This document shows positions 16,141-24,435 of a DNA stretch of 64,000 nt, in pieces. Below the pieces are notes generated by a model, which was given only the letters and a program-made list of their open reading frames with translations, did not search any database and was not told the DNA's origin. A program made the translations under genes and the position numbers. The DNA comes from Gimesia chilikensis (GTDB taxonomy: Bacteria; Planctomycetota; Planctomycetia; Planctomycetales; Planctomycetaceae). The DNA lies in the NCBI RefSeq assembly GCF_008329715.1, contig NZ_VTSR01000013.1, positions 1 to 64,000 on the forward strand, in the 5' to 3' direction. The stretch's first letter is position 1, and every line of letters begins with the position of its first letter.

Positions 16141-16171
16141 AGCAGACTGTGCACGCAGTCTGCTTTTTTTA
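16141..16171 (+). terminator. Intrinsic terminator after sulfatase
   Basis: The 9-bp stem agcagactg (16141-16149) / cagtctgct (16156-16164) with a 6-nt loop is followed by seven T. It begins 29 bp after the sulfatase stop codon. Confidence 0.9.
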
Positions 16172-16323
16172 TGCCTGCATCATTGTTCGCTCAGTGCTGA
16201 ACAGCCATCTGAGATTATCCCAGATTTCTTCCAGCAGACTCACAATCAGAACGTAGTTATTGCAGACAGGAAAGAATTCAGACAGGGAAAGTCGTCCGCC
16301 AGATCCCAGTTGGAAAGGAAGCG

Positions 16324-16443
16324 ATGATGTGCTTTACCATCGATCAGGTTGAAGAACCGGAAGAAACCCAGGTCCCTCCAGAATTACCGGGAACGAAAGT
16401 CTCCACTCTGTTTCCATCAGAATCAGCCTCCATCACAGAATGA
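16324..16443 (+). CDS. Possible 39-aa small protein
   Basis: An ATG at 16324 is preceded by AAGGAA, a good ribosome binding site, at 4 nt. The frame continues 39 codons to TGA at 16441-16443. The peptide is acidic and Pro/Glu-rich in the middle (QVEEPEETQVPPELPG). The frame is open further upstream to about 16213 without a start codon, so it could also be the tail of a decayed gene. No family is recognised. It lies in the gap between the sulfatase terminator and the convergent TadG-like gene. Confidence 0.3.
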   Translation: MMCFTIDQVEEPEETQVPPELPGTKVSTLFPSESASITE

Positions 16444-16447
16444 AAGA

Positions 16448-17770
16448 TCAGGGGCAGATATAATTCTCGATATGAATCAGAGCAGCTTGACCTGTTGAAG
16501 TGTCATAAAAAGCAGTGGAACGTGCGGAGATATTGAAAAAATTCACGCCGAACAGCGAGCTGCAAAATGTGGGCACAGCGACTGTTGCCTGAGCCCTCAC
16601 AGCGGGGATTCCCCCCGAAAATGTCAATGTGGCGATGGATCGAAAATTATTTGGATCACCATCATCAACAAAAGTTGTTGTTGCCGTGGAGGTTGTCATT
16701 GTTGAAGTGTTATAGAAAGTCACTTCAACTCCCACCGGGGCCAGATTCCAGGCTTCGCCGTCATTTTGTGAGCCAGGTGGTTGTAGTGCTGGGGAATTTA
16801 ACTGGTTGATGGATGGACCAAAGCGGAAGAAGTCAGTTGTATTAGGATCGTCTGTACTGGTAAACGCACCATCTTCGAAATTGATGATAATGGTACGATA
16901 TCGATTGTTTGTCGCTTGAAACGTAACTTGATCTTCCATTTCAATACAGATATCCCCATTGGGATTTGTATTGGTCCCCATTAAAGTAAATGGTGGCGCT
17001 GTTAAATCACAATACCAGTTGTTACTAGGCACTGTGGCAGCCGGATCGACATCCAGTCCGCGAAAGTCGTTTGTATTCGGCGGGTCAGCTGGATTTGTGG
17101 GGTCCGTGTTAAACCGGTTCAGTGAATCACTGGGAACGGGATCTATTGACAAGGTCGGCAGGGTATTGGCGTCAAAGTAAGGCTGCTGTGAAAGGCTGTT
17201 GCCCATTACCGGGATTGTAAATTTCACCTGACGGATACAGAGATTCGGATTGGAATTACTGTCGTCGAAAAAGATGCCAATGTTTCGAGGATTCACGGCA
17301 TTACCGGCTGTCGGCTTAACAATCTCCATGAAAACCGTTCCCTCCGCTGTGGAAGCACTCTCTCCCGCATCAAAAGTATAAGGAGCTGTCGGAGTCGTGA
17401 TGGCACCAAAGATAAAATTGCCATCACAGGTGAGATTCTGATTGGGATTGGTGATGGGATCAGCAGCCGCATCGTAGTTAGTACCCAGGGTAAAAGAGGT
17501 TCCCACAATCGGATTGGCGGCGAAGTAAGCAACACCGACATTACGTGAAATTTCAGTTTCGCCGCTGCCGCTGCTCCCCCAGTTCTGAACAGCAGCCAGC
17601 GCCGCGGCATCGAGTGAGTTTTTCAGCTCAATCCGCGCCTGCCACAATGTCGCAAATTCAAGGACAACACAGAAACCTGTCAGAAACAGCGATCCCCAGA
17701 GAATCAGCCAGAGTATGGCGATCCCCCTTCGATTCTGATGTGGTCGTTGAATTGAATTGATTCGTTGCAT
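16448..17770 (-). CDS. TadG-like putative pilus/Flp assembly protein
   Basis: The product has 440 residues. A basic start (RPHQNRRG) leads into one hydrophobic helix (IAILWLILWGSLFLTGFCVV, about 17-36), followed by LWQARIELKNSLDAAALAA. That helix plus A-rich block is the hallmark of TadE/TadG-type N-termini, in which the helix resembles a pseudopilin. The rest is a large Asn/Thr/Pro-rich extracytoplasmic domain without recognisable fold. It lies 60 bp downstream of the TadE-like gene at 17831-18382, probably in one operon. A role in Flp-type pilus or surface-structure assembly is inference from the N-terminus and neighbours. Confidence 0.75.
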   Translation of the reverse strand: MQRINSIQRPHQNRRGIAILWLILWGSLFLTGFCVVLEFATLWQARIELKNSLDAAALAAVQNWGSSGSGETEISRNVGVAYFAANPIVGTSFTLGTNYDAAADPITNPNQNLTCDGNFIFGAITTPTAPYTFDAGESASTAEGTVFMEIVKPTAGNAVNPRNIGIFFDDSNSNPNLCIRQVKFTIPVMGNSLSQQPYFDANTLPTLSIDPVPSDSLNRFNTDPTNPADPPNTNDFRGLDVDPAATVPSNNWYCDLTAPPFTLMGTNTNPNGDICIEMEDQVTFQATNNRYRTIIINFEDGAFTSTDDPNTTDFFRFGPSINQLNSPALQPPGSQNDGEAWNLAPVGVEVTFYNTSTMTTSTATTTFVDDGDPNNFRSIATLTFSGGIPAVRAQATVAVPTFCSSLFGVNFFNISARSTAFYDTSTGQAALIHIENYICP

Positions 17771-17830
17771 AGGAATTGGGTCTGTCTCTTTAGTATTAAA
17801 GAATTACGGCCGTGCGTCAGCCTGCCGACA

Positions 17831-18382
17831 TCAGAGTTCGTAGATATAGGTTGTGGATTCTTCGACAATATAATCCGCAGTGGGAAATCCAAATGTTGAC
17901 AGAAAGTCAGGAATGTTATCTCCCAGTCGAACACAAACGGTCGTTCGTACGGACTCACTGGTGGTCACCCCCGTCACCACGGGCAGACTTGTGGAGGGAG
18001 GATCGCAATTACAGTTGGCAGCAGCGGGATCTGGGTCTGCGATTGTCTGCTCGGTAAAGCTGTCCACATTATGCTCCAGGATCACCCGGCAGCTTCCCTG
18101 GGGAAGTCCCCCGACCTGGAGAATCCGATCAACGCCGGTTTTTAAGGGTCCGTTTGGTCCCGTATTCAAGGCAGTTAGTCCGCCTGAGGTCGTTTCAGAA
18201 GCGATCTTCGCAGCATAACGACTCGCAAAAGCGGTCTGCTCGATGGCCGTGTAAACCAATGAAATCTGGACTACCGCCAGTGCGATCATCAGAAAGGCGG
18301 GGGCCGTCAGGATCAGTTCGAGAACGACTGCACCAGATCGACTTTGTTTCTGCTTCAATCTATAACAACTGTTTTTATGCAC
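17831..18382 (-). CDS. TadE-like pseudopilin protein
   Basis: The product has 183 residues and starts at GTG 18382. The motif RSGAVVLELILTAPAFLMIA at about 15-34 is the TadE-type N-terminus, where the Glu within the hydrophobic helix and the preceding Gly resemble a prepilin cleavage region. The C-terminal domain has paired Cys (NCNCDPP) and ends in DFLSTFGFP. This last motif is shared with the plus-strand paralogue at 18657 (DLLSTFGFS). It is the first gene of a minus-strand pair with the TadG-like gene. Confidence 0.75.
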   Translation of the reverse strand: MHKNSCYRLKQKQSRSGAVVLELILTAPAFLMIALAVVQISLVYTAIEQTAFASRYAAKIASETTSGGLTALNTGPNGPLKTGVDRILQVGGLPQGSCRVILEHNVDSFTEQTIADPDPAAANCNCDPPSTSLPVVTGVTTSESVRTTVCVRLGDNIPDFLSTFGFPTADYIVEESTTYIYEL

Positions 18383-18656
18383 AGCAGGCTACCACTATCT
18401 GTATTGAACCGACAATATAAATCATTCAGCAATCTGATTGTTACAATAGTAGTTTGGCAAGCAATTTGCGTTCCCTAGTTCGTAGTCGTCTGACAACTCC
18501 TGCAGAACCACTGAGAATTCAGGCGAGACACGTAGATTAAGCGAAATCAGATGCCCGAGCACTTTTACACGAGTACCTGCCCTGCAGCCCGTGATAACCA
18601 GGCTTAGCACATGACAAGCATCTGTTTACCTTTGTTAACACCACGCCCAGGATAAA

Positions 18657-19229
18657 GTGCGCCAGATGAAACGCAGCGGGTCACCAACCACCAGAATGAG
18701 TCTGCAGACAAAGGTTAAGGCTACTTCTCGCCTGAAAAACCGCAGGGCATCCGTCTTACTGGAATTCATTCTCGCCTTTCCGATCATCATGATACTCTCT
18801 CTGGCGATCATCGAGTTTGGCTTTTATGCCCTGTTGCAACAGACGATTACCGTTGCCACTATCGAAGGTACCCGGAAAGCGGCTCAGGTAGGAGCAACAA
18901 CCGATGCGGTCGGTGAAATCATTCAAGAATTCGTTGCCATCAACTCCTTGACCTTGGATGTTGCCCAGCAGCCGGCTGCTTCAGGAGCTGGTGATGTACT
19001 CGTCTCCATTGATGACGGCAGTGGAGCATTGACCGAAACCATTGGCAATTCAGACATTACCTGTTTTCCGGTCGGCCCGGCACCGACAATATCCGAAATT
19101 AAAGTAACCGTCTGTGTCAATTTAACCGATGCAAATGGCAAATTCCCTCTGCCCGACCTTTTGTCTACCTTTGGCTTTTCGCTTTCGGGAAAACGGCTTG
19201 AAATCAGCGCAATGACCAGCTTAGAGTAA
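18657..19229 (+). CDS. TadE-like pseudopilin protein (divergent paralogue)
   Basis: The product has 190 residues from GTG 18657; AGGA lies 5 nt upstream. An ATG at 18666 is an alternative start. The motif RRASVLLEFILAFPIIMILS at about 29-48 is a TadE N-terminus with the conserved Glu. The C-terminal half has two Cys (ITCFPVG, VTVCVNL) and DLLSTFGFSLSG, matching the minus-strand TadE protein, so these are related minor pseudopilins transcribed divergently from a 274-bp intergenic region. Function in a Tad-type apparatus is inferred only from the N-terminus. Confidence 0.75.
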   Translation: MRQMKRSGSPTTRMSLQTKVKATSRLKNRRASVLLEFILAFPIIMILSLAIIEFGFYALLQQTITVATIEGTRKAAQVGATTDAVGEIIQEFVAINSLTLDVAQQPAASGAGDVLVSIDDGSGALTETIGNSDITCFPVGPAPTISEIKVTVCVNLTDANGKFPLPDLLSTFGFSLSGKRLEISAMTSLE

Positions 19230-19311
19230 ATAGAGAGCACTTTACTCACTCCCCTTCACCAGGTCATTGTTGAGCCAGCCACTCAACCAGATTATTGAGT
19301 TTTCCCTGTCC

Positions 19312-19488
19312 ATGAACGAGATTGCCGCCGACCTGTTCATCTGGCTGTTCAAAATCCTGGGAATCTATCTCGCACTACTGATTCTTCTGACCCTGATTTT
19401 GAATCAGTGGAAGAAACGTTCCAGGCAGAAAGCAGAAGAGCTCGAAGAGGAAGCTAAAAAACGCTGGAATCGCTCGGACCGCAGATAA
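19312..19488 (+). CDS. Small single-pass membrane protein
   Basis: The product has 58 residues from ATG 19312; an upstream TTG at 19267 would give 73. One transmembrane helix (LFIWLFKILGIYLALLILLT, about 8-27) is followed by a strongly charged tail (KKRSRQKAEELEEEAKKRW) that would form an amphipathic or coiled helix in the cytoplasm. No family is recognised. It sits 82 bp behind the TadE-like gene and could be its operon partner. It ends 11 bp from the convergent AsmA-like gene. Confidence 0.5.
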   Translation: MNEIAADLFIWLFKILGIYLALLILLTLILNQWKKRSRQKAEELEEEAKKRWNRSDRR

Positions 19489-19499
19489 TCAAAGCAAAA

Positions 19500-22400
19500 C
19501 TATTGAGCGAACGGCAAGGGGAAATTTTGCCGGATCGAACCCACACCGCCCTGAGACGCTCGGGGCCAGCGATTCGTCGCGTTATTATTATTCGTCGGCC
19601 CGCCTCGCATGACGTTATTCAGGAAGGTCTTCAGGGAGCCATCGAGCAGCGGATTCGACTTGATATCCACTATCGGATTAGAGGTCGTGCCCCGCAGTTC
19701 CACCCGGATCCAGCCACTGGTGGCATGCCCGATCAGCTGGGTAATCGCCGGTAGAGGCAGCTGCCTGCGGGTCAGCTGGGAAAACAGATCGACTTTCAGT
19801 CGACCATCGAAATGGGCTTCTCCCGCCTGGCCGTACAGGCTGATCGCATTCCCTTTCAACTCGATGTACTTCAGATGAAACGTCTGGTTCGAAACGGTGA
19901 AGTCACAAAACGCGGAATCAAAGGCCGTCTTGTCGGGTTGTGCCAGACGCACCACCTTGAAGATCTGGGCAATCGGCGGCAGCTCATAAATGGCCGCCGG
20001 ACTGATCTGTAACTGTCCCTGCCCTTTCAGATCGGATTTATTGGAACCACGTCCCCAGAGCTGAATCCAGCCATTCATGACGCCCCGCAACTGGGATTGC
20101 CCCGGCATATATCGGGCCGCGTACTCTTCCAGCAGTCCCCGATGCAGTTCGATCTGCATGTTGTAAGTCGGCACTGCAGTCAGCTCAATATCCCCCATGC
20201 AGGTAATCACCCCGCGAATCGCCTTGGCGGTAATCGGTTGCTTGGCATTGATCTGTGGCAGACTGACCGACTGCATCTGCTCGCGGCGGATCTGCCGTGA
20301 GCCGACAGTCAGCTGGGTATCGTTAATTTCGAACGGCCCTTTGATCTCGGTCAGATGATAGCCCAGGATGAAAGCCGAATCGAGATCCAGGTCACCCGTC
20401 AGTTGCAGATGAGTTCCGTCCCAGGTCCCCTTCGAATGAACCTTGCCGTAAACCTTCGTTATATCAACGCCTGCTGTCACACTGTTCTCAGCCAGATAAG
20501 TATCCATCCCCCAGGCAGCGGTCACCGCAGTCCCCTGCTGCTGCGAACCACGAAACTCGATCCAGCCACTCGCCGAAATCGGCCGTTGAATATTCAGGGT
20601 ATTCAATGCAGACCCCATCGCTTCCGGCAGGGCAGACTGAAAAGACCGATCTGCGGAGATATCATCGATGTTCATATTCTCCATCTTGAAACGCCAGTCC
20701 CCCTGCGGCGTAATCTCGGCAAACGCATCACCGATCCCAATCCTGGTTTCATCATGCTTTCCGGAAATCGACTTCATAACCACAACATTATTGCCGGTCC
20801 CAGGATCGACTTCGTAACTCCATTGCGCATTGAGATTGTCAATCGGATAGGGGAAGTCTTTGAGATTCAGACTACCATTCCACCATTTTGCCTGGGGAAT
20901 GCTGATCTGCGCCGGCAGTCCCCGTTGCCAGGATATATCGGTCGTCAAATTCAGCTTACCGGTCGGAGACAGATCCCCCCACAGCTTCTGCAGCGAATCG
21001 GGCAGTGCCAGGCGCAGATTGGAATCACAGGTCGCATTCTGTGCAGCGACCTTCAGCTTCAGCTTCCCATCACTGTCAAAACGGTCGTAAGTTCCCTGAG
21101 CAGAGAGTTGTGCATTGCCGTGCCTCCCCTGTAACTGTGAAAAGTAAACTCGACCGGTATTACTGGAATAAGAAACCTCACCTTTCAGATCGGTCACGCG
21201 ATACGGAAACATCCGATACTGGAGCGCCCCGCCCTCTTCCATTTTGGCCCGCAGATCCACCTGTATCGGCTGATTCAGAGCCGGCGCCCGCGTCAACTTG
21301 ACATGGGCATTGAGTTTCCCCTGCAGTTCCAGTTCATCTAAAACAGTCTTGATTCCATCCGGACAGGCTGCCTGCAGCGAGGCATCAATGGGGACGCCAT
21401 AAGATATCACATCGATATCCATCTTCGATGCCGGGCCGGGATGCTGCACATTCCCCTTGGCAGTCACGGGACGATCGCCGGCGATACCACTGAAATCCAG
21501 ATTGAGAATATCCGGTTCTTCCTGCCATAACTCTCCCTTGATGTGATCGACTCGATACGGAAAATGTACCGGGACGATCGCACCATCATGGACGGTAACC
21601 TTCAGGTTCTGTATGCGCCACTTCCCGTTTCCCGGATAACTCAGATCGACATCCAGGTTAACGTTCCCACTGGGACGCAGGGTGTCGTAAGTTCGGGCCA
21701 GCCCTCCTGTCAGGCGGCTCCGCAAACGTTCATCCAGGGGCAGCTGACGTGTCTGAAAGGAGAACGTACTCTGATTCAAAGGAACCCCCGCCTGCGAAAA
21801 TCGCTTGCGGAAGTAATAGTCTCCCCCGAGGGCAAAGCTGGTTTCTCCGTTGTGGGCCTGTAAATTCTGAACCTGCAGACTCTCGTTATCAACCAGAACC
21901 TTACCCACGATATTCCTCAAAGGAAACGGGAGCAGCGGATGCTTGAATTTTCCCTCGCGCAAATGCGTGAGTACCTGAAACTGCGGCGACTCTTCTCTGC
22001 GCAAGCGGGACAGGCTGAACTGGATATCCATCTGCGCGCTGATTCCCAGATCGTACATCCCCGTCGACTGACTGGGCTGCAGCTGCAATGACGGAAATGC
22101 TTTCTTCAGTCGTGATTCGAGCTCCGGAGAAATCCCGGTCGCCAACCTTACCAGGTCTGGACCGAATTCCAGCTGGCTCCACTTTCCGGAAACCGATCCC
22201 AGTTTCGAATCCAGATCCCAGTAACCGGCAATCTCCAGTTTCCCCGCCTGGGGAATCGAAGTATGGCCCTCGATTTCATAGCGGCTCGCGCCGGAAGGAA
22301 TCAGACGCAGGTCCAGGTTCTGCAATGTGATGACTGTGGGAACATTCTGTGGTCCGTGTTCAAACTTGAGTGACAGACTTCCCCGCTCAATGATCAACTC

Positions 22401-22823
22401 GGGCAGCGGGTTATCACTCTTAATCGGTTCCGGCAGGCCTTCCCAGTTCCAGGTCCCGTCCGCCATGCGAACCAGTACCAGCTGCGGACGATTGAGCACA
22501 ATCTTCTGCACATCTATCAGTTGATGCCGGGCCATTTTTTCCTGGTTCAAGGTCACGACCACTTCGGGCAGATCAATGATCGTATCCTGATGATTAACCG
22601 TCTGTATCCGGCAACCTTCGATCCGCACCCGTCGACGAAAATCAAACTGAGCCCGGTCGATATCAATCATCAGCCCCGGCACGTGGTTCTCGATTTTCTC
22701 GAGGATCCCGGCTTTGATCATGTCGTCACTGCGCATCCACAGATAGTACCCGTAGCTTCCGCCGGTAATCACTAGCGAAATCAGGATCAGCAGACACCAT
22801 TGAAAGGTTTTACGAACAACCAT
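19500..22823 (-). CDS. AsmA-like large envelope protein
   Basis: The product has 1,107 residues. One N-terminal membrane anchor (about 8-28) is followed by MIKAGILEKIENHVPGLMI and a very long series of beta strands with repeats such as RIEGCRIQT, NLDLRLIPSG, KLEIAGYWDL and GDIELTAVPTY. This is the arrangement of AsmA/TamB-type proteins, whose beta-groove carries lipids between membranes. The C-terminal segment (LKGNAISLYGQAGEAHFDG, then VELRGTTSNPIVD) matches the AsmA C-terminal region. It lies 32 bp downstream of a GT-C glycosyltransferase gene in the same direction, probably one operon. A role in envelope lipid handling is inferred from family. Confidence 0.8.
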   Translation of the reverse strand: MVVRKTFQWCLLILISLVITGGSYGYYLWMRSDDMIKAGILEKIENHVPGLMIDIDRAQFDFRRRVRIEGCRIQTVNHQDTIIDLPEVVVTLNQEKMARHQLIDVQKIVLNRPQLVLVRMADGTWNWEGLPEPIKSDNPLPELIIERGSLSLKFEHGPQNVPTVITLQNLDLRLIPSGASRYEIEGHTSIPQAGKLEIAGYWDLDSKLGSVSGKWSQLEFGPDLVRLATGISPELESRLKKAFPSLQLQPSQSTGMYDLGISAQMDIQFSLSRLRREESPQFQVLTHLREGKFKHPLLPFPLRNIVGKVLVDNESLQVQNLQAHNGETSFALGGDYYFRKRFSQAGVPLNQSTFSFQTRQLPLDERLRSRLTGGLARTYDTLRPSGNVNLDVDLSYPGNGKWRIQNLKVTVHDGAIVPVHFPYRVDHIKGELWQEEPDILNLDFSGIAGDRPVTAKGNVQHPGPASKMDIDVISYGVPIDASLQAACPDGIKTVLDELELQGKLNAHVKLTRAPALNQPIQVDLRAKMEEGGALQYRMFPYRVTDLKGEVSYSSNTGRVYFSQLQGRHGNAQLSAQGTYDRFDSDGKLKLKVAAQNATCDSNLRLALPDSLQKLWGDLSPTGKLNLTTDISWQRGLPAQISIPQAKWWNGSLNLKDFPYPIDNLNAQWSYEVDPGTGNNVVVMKSISGKHDETRIGIGDAFAEITPQGDWRFKMENMNIDDISADRSFQSALPEAMGSALNTLNIQRPISASGWIEFRGSQQQGTAVTAAWGMDTYLAENSVTAGVDITKVYGKVHSKGTWDGTHLQLTGDLDLDSAFILGYHLTEIKGPFEINDTQLTVGSRQIRREQMQSVSLPQINAKQPITAKAIRGVITCMGDIELTAVPTYNMQIELHRGLLEEYAARYMPGQSQLRGVMNGWIQLWGRGSNKSDLKGQGQLQISPAAIYELPPIAQIFKVVRLAQPDKTAFDSAFCDFTVSNQTFHLKYIELKGNAISLYGQAGEAHFDGRLKVDLFSQLTRRQLPLPAITQLIGHATSGWIRVELRGTTSNPIVDIKSNPLLDGSLKTFLNNVMRGGPTNNNNATNRWPRASQGGVGSIRQNFPLPFAQ

Positions 22824-22855
22824 GACACTTCAAAACCGGATCAGATCCTCGCGGA

Positions 22856-24130
22856 TCACGATTTGATTTTCCCCTTGTTAAATCTGTCCCCTACCAGGGC
22901 AGTCACCCCGATGGCAGACAGGATATAAAGACTGTATTCCGCCGGCAGGCGATACCGGAGCGAACTGACAAACACCATGTGGATCAGCGAAAAATACAGA
23001 ATCGGTCCTAACGTAATCAGTAACAGCAGCCCCTGCTGGCGCGAGATCCAGATTCCGTAAACAGCCAGCAGTAACACCGGCAGGAATACCGCCGAGACGG
23101 CAGCCATCATCCACCATGAACGAAACTGTGATGCGTTGGGCCACGGTTTCCAGTAACGCAGCAGCTTGGCTCCCATCAGTTGAATCACATGACCGGGATG
23201 CTGGCGCGCATATTCCACCGCCTGTTGTGTGTAGTACCGATTCATTTCGTACTCACTCATTTTCAGCATCACTCGATCTCGATCGAAAAAAGTCATATCA
23301 CTGTCGCCGGTCGCCTGAGGATTTAAACCGTCGTACAGGCTGGGTCCCGACCAGAGTGACGTCAGCACAAAGTGTCCCGTGACCTGATAGTTACGGTACA
23401 CCCAGGGCACCAGCATCACAGTAAAGCCCAGTATCAATATGGCGGCCCGTTCCAGGGCACGGGCCCGTTGCCCTTTTGCTCTCCAGATCATCAGGGCGAC
23501 GATGATCGGCAGAGTTAACAGCCAGCCCGGTCGGACATAAAAAGCCGCTGCCAGGGAAACTCCCGCCAGTGCAGACCAGAGACAACCCTGCAAACGATCA
23601 TGGTCTCCCCAGTTCACGTTTCCTAATTTGACCAGTACCCACAGCGAAAACAGCATCGTAACCGCGAAGACCGTTTCGCTTAAAAACAAAACACTGAACC
23701 CGGCCATGACCGGAGAGACTGCTGTCAACCCGGCGGCGATGAGCCCTGTTGTTTCATTGGTGAGTTCTTTTCCCAGTAAATAAACGAGATAACAGGCAGC
23801 CACACCGGTCAGCGCCAGGAACAGCCGCACGCGAAAATGATCTTCGCCTGCGACAGACATCGCACCGGCCAGAACCAGTGGAAATCCGGGCATCCGCAGT
23901 ACACGTCTCGGAGGGGTATAAATCGAATACTCCTCACCATGCACGATCGTTTGCGCCAGTCTCCAGTAACCGTCTGCATCCCCTTCGATCACGTATGTTC
24001 GTTCAGGTTGTTGATCTAATTGACGCTGAACGTAAACCGCCAGTCCGCACCTTATCAGGGCGGATATCAGTAAAATCAATATCAATAAATACTTAGGCCG
24101 TTTTGATTCCGGCATCTTTTTCCCTGCCAC
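22856..24130 (-). CDS. GT-C type glycosyltransferase (ArnT/PMT-like)
   Basis: The product has 424 residues with about ten hydrophobic helices. After the first helix comes the luminal loop IEGDADGYWRLAQTI and then MPGFPLVLAG, positions typical of the GT-C family, where an acidic residue in the first loop is catalytic. Such enzymes transfer sugars from a polyprenyl-phosphate donor to lipid or protein on the outer face of the membrane. The acceptor is unknown. It is the promoter-proximal gene of a probable operon with the AsmA-like gene. Confidence 0.82.
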   Translation of the reverse strand: MAGKKMPESKRPKYLLILILLISALIRCGLAVYVQRQLDQQPERTYVIEGDADGYWRLAQTIVHGEEYSIYTPPRRVLRMPGFPLVLAGAMSVAGEDHFRVRLFLALTGVAACYLVYLLGKELTNETTGLIAAGLTAVSPVMAGFSVLFLSETVFAVTMLFSLWVLVKLGNVNWGDHDRLQGCLWSALAGVSLAAAFYVRPGWLLTLPIIVALMIWRAKGQRARALERAAILILGFTVMLVPWVYRNYQVTGHFVLTSLWSGPSLYDGLNPQATGDSDMTFFDRDRVMLKMSEYEMNRYYTQQAVEYARQHPGHVIQLMGAKLLRYWKPWPNASQFRSWWMMAAVSAVFLPVLLLAVYGIWISRQQGLLLLITLGPILYFSLIHMVFVSSLRYRLPAEYSLYILSAIGVTALVGDRFNKGKIKS

Positions 24131-24435
24131 TTGTGAAATGTGGGAATAGTACGATTACACGTCTATCAGGGTCAATTCCAATATAGCCGCCCTGCTAACG
24201 CGGGGGCGATTCATCTCATTTTCCCATTAGTGAAATCACATATTTCAGAGCCGGGCACTGTACAGATTCCGTAATGAAAGAAACCCGCAAAATGGAATTC
24301 CTCTCATCCAGGCTTCCCATCTTGACTCAGATCTGGTTTTCCCATAAGGTCCCCGCTCCTCTCTCTCAATTCTTGCAGTTTTGCACATATTCCACTCCTA
24401 TCACTAAGCCTGTCTAACCTCGGCTGAGGGAAACT
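24131..24435. other. Intergenic between divergent GT-C and FlgI-like genes
   Basis: These 305 bp hold no gene. They should contain the promoters of both flanking operons; one candidate on the plus strand is listed separately. Confidence 0.5.
24322..24350 (+). promoter_or_regulatory. Candidate sigma-70 promoter for FlgI-like gene
   Basis: TTGACT at 24322-24327 and TAAGGT at 24345-24350 are separated by 17 bp, about 85 bp before the start codon. The -10 box is weak, so this is only a candidate. Confidence 0.35.

Noticed and set aside
18422-18610. Minus-strand frame of 62 codons between the divergent TadE-like genes
   Set aside because: It lies in a promoter region and has no ribosome site or membrane signal of clear quality.
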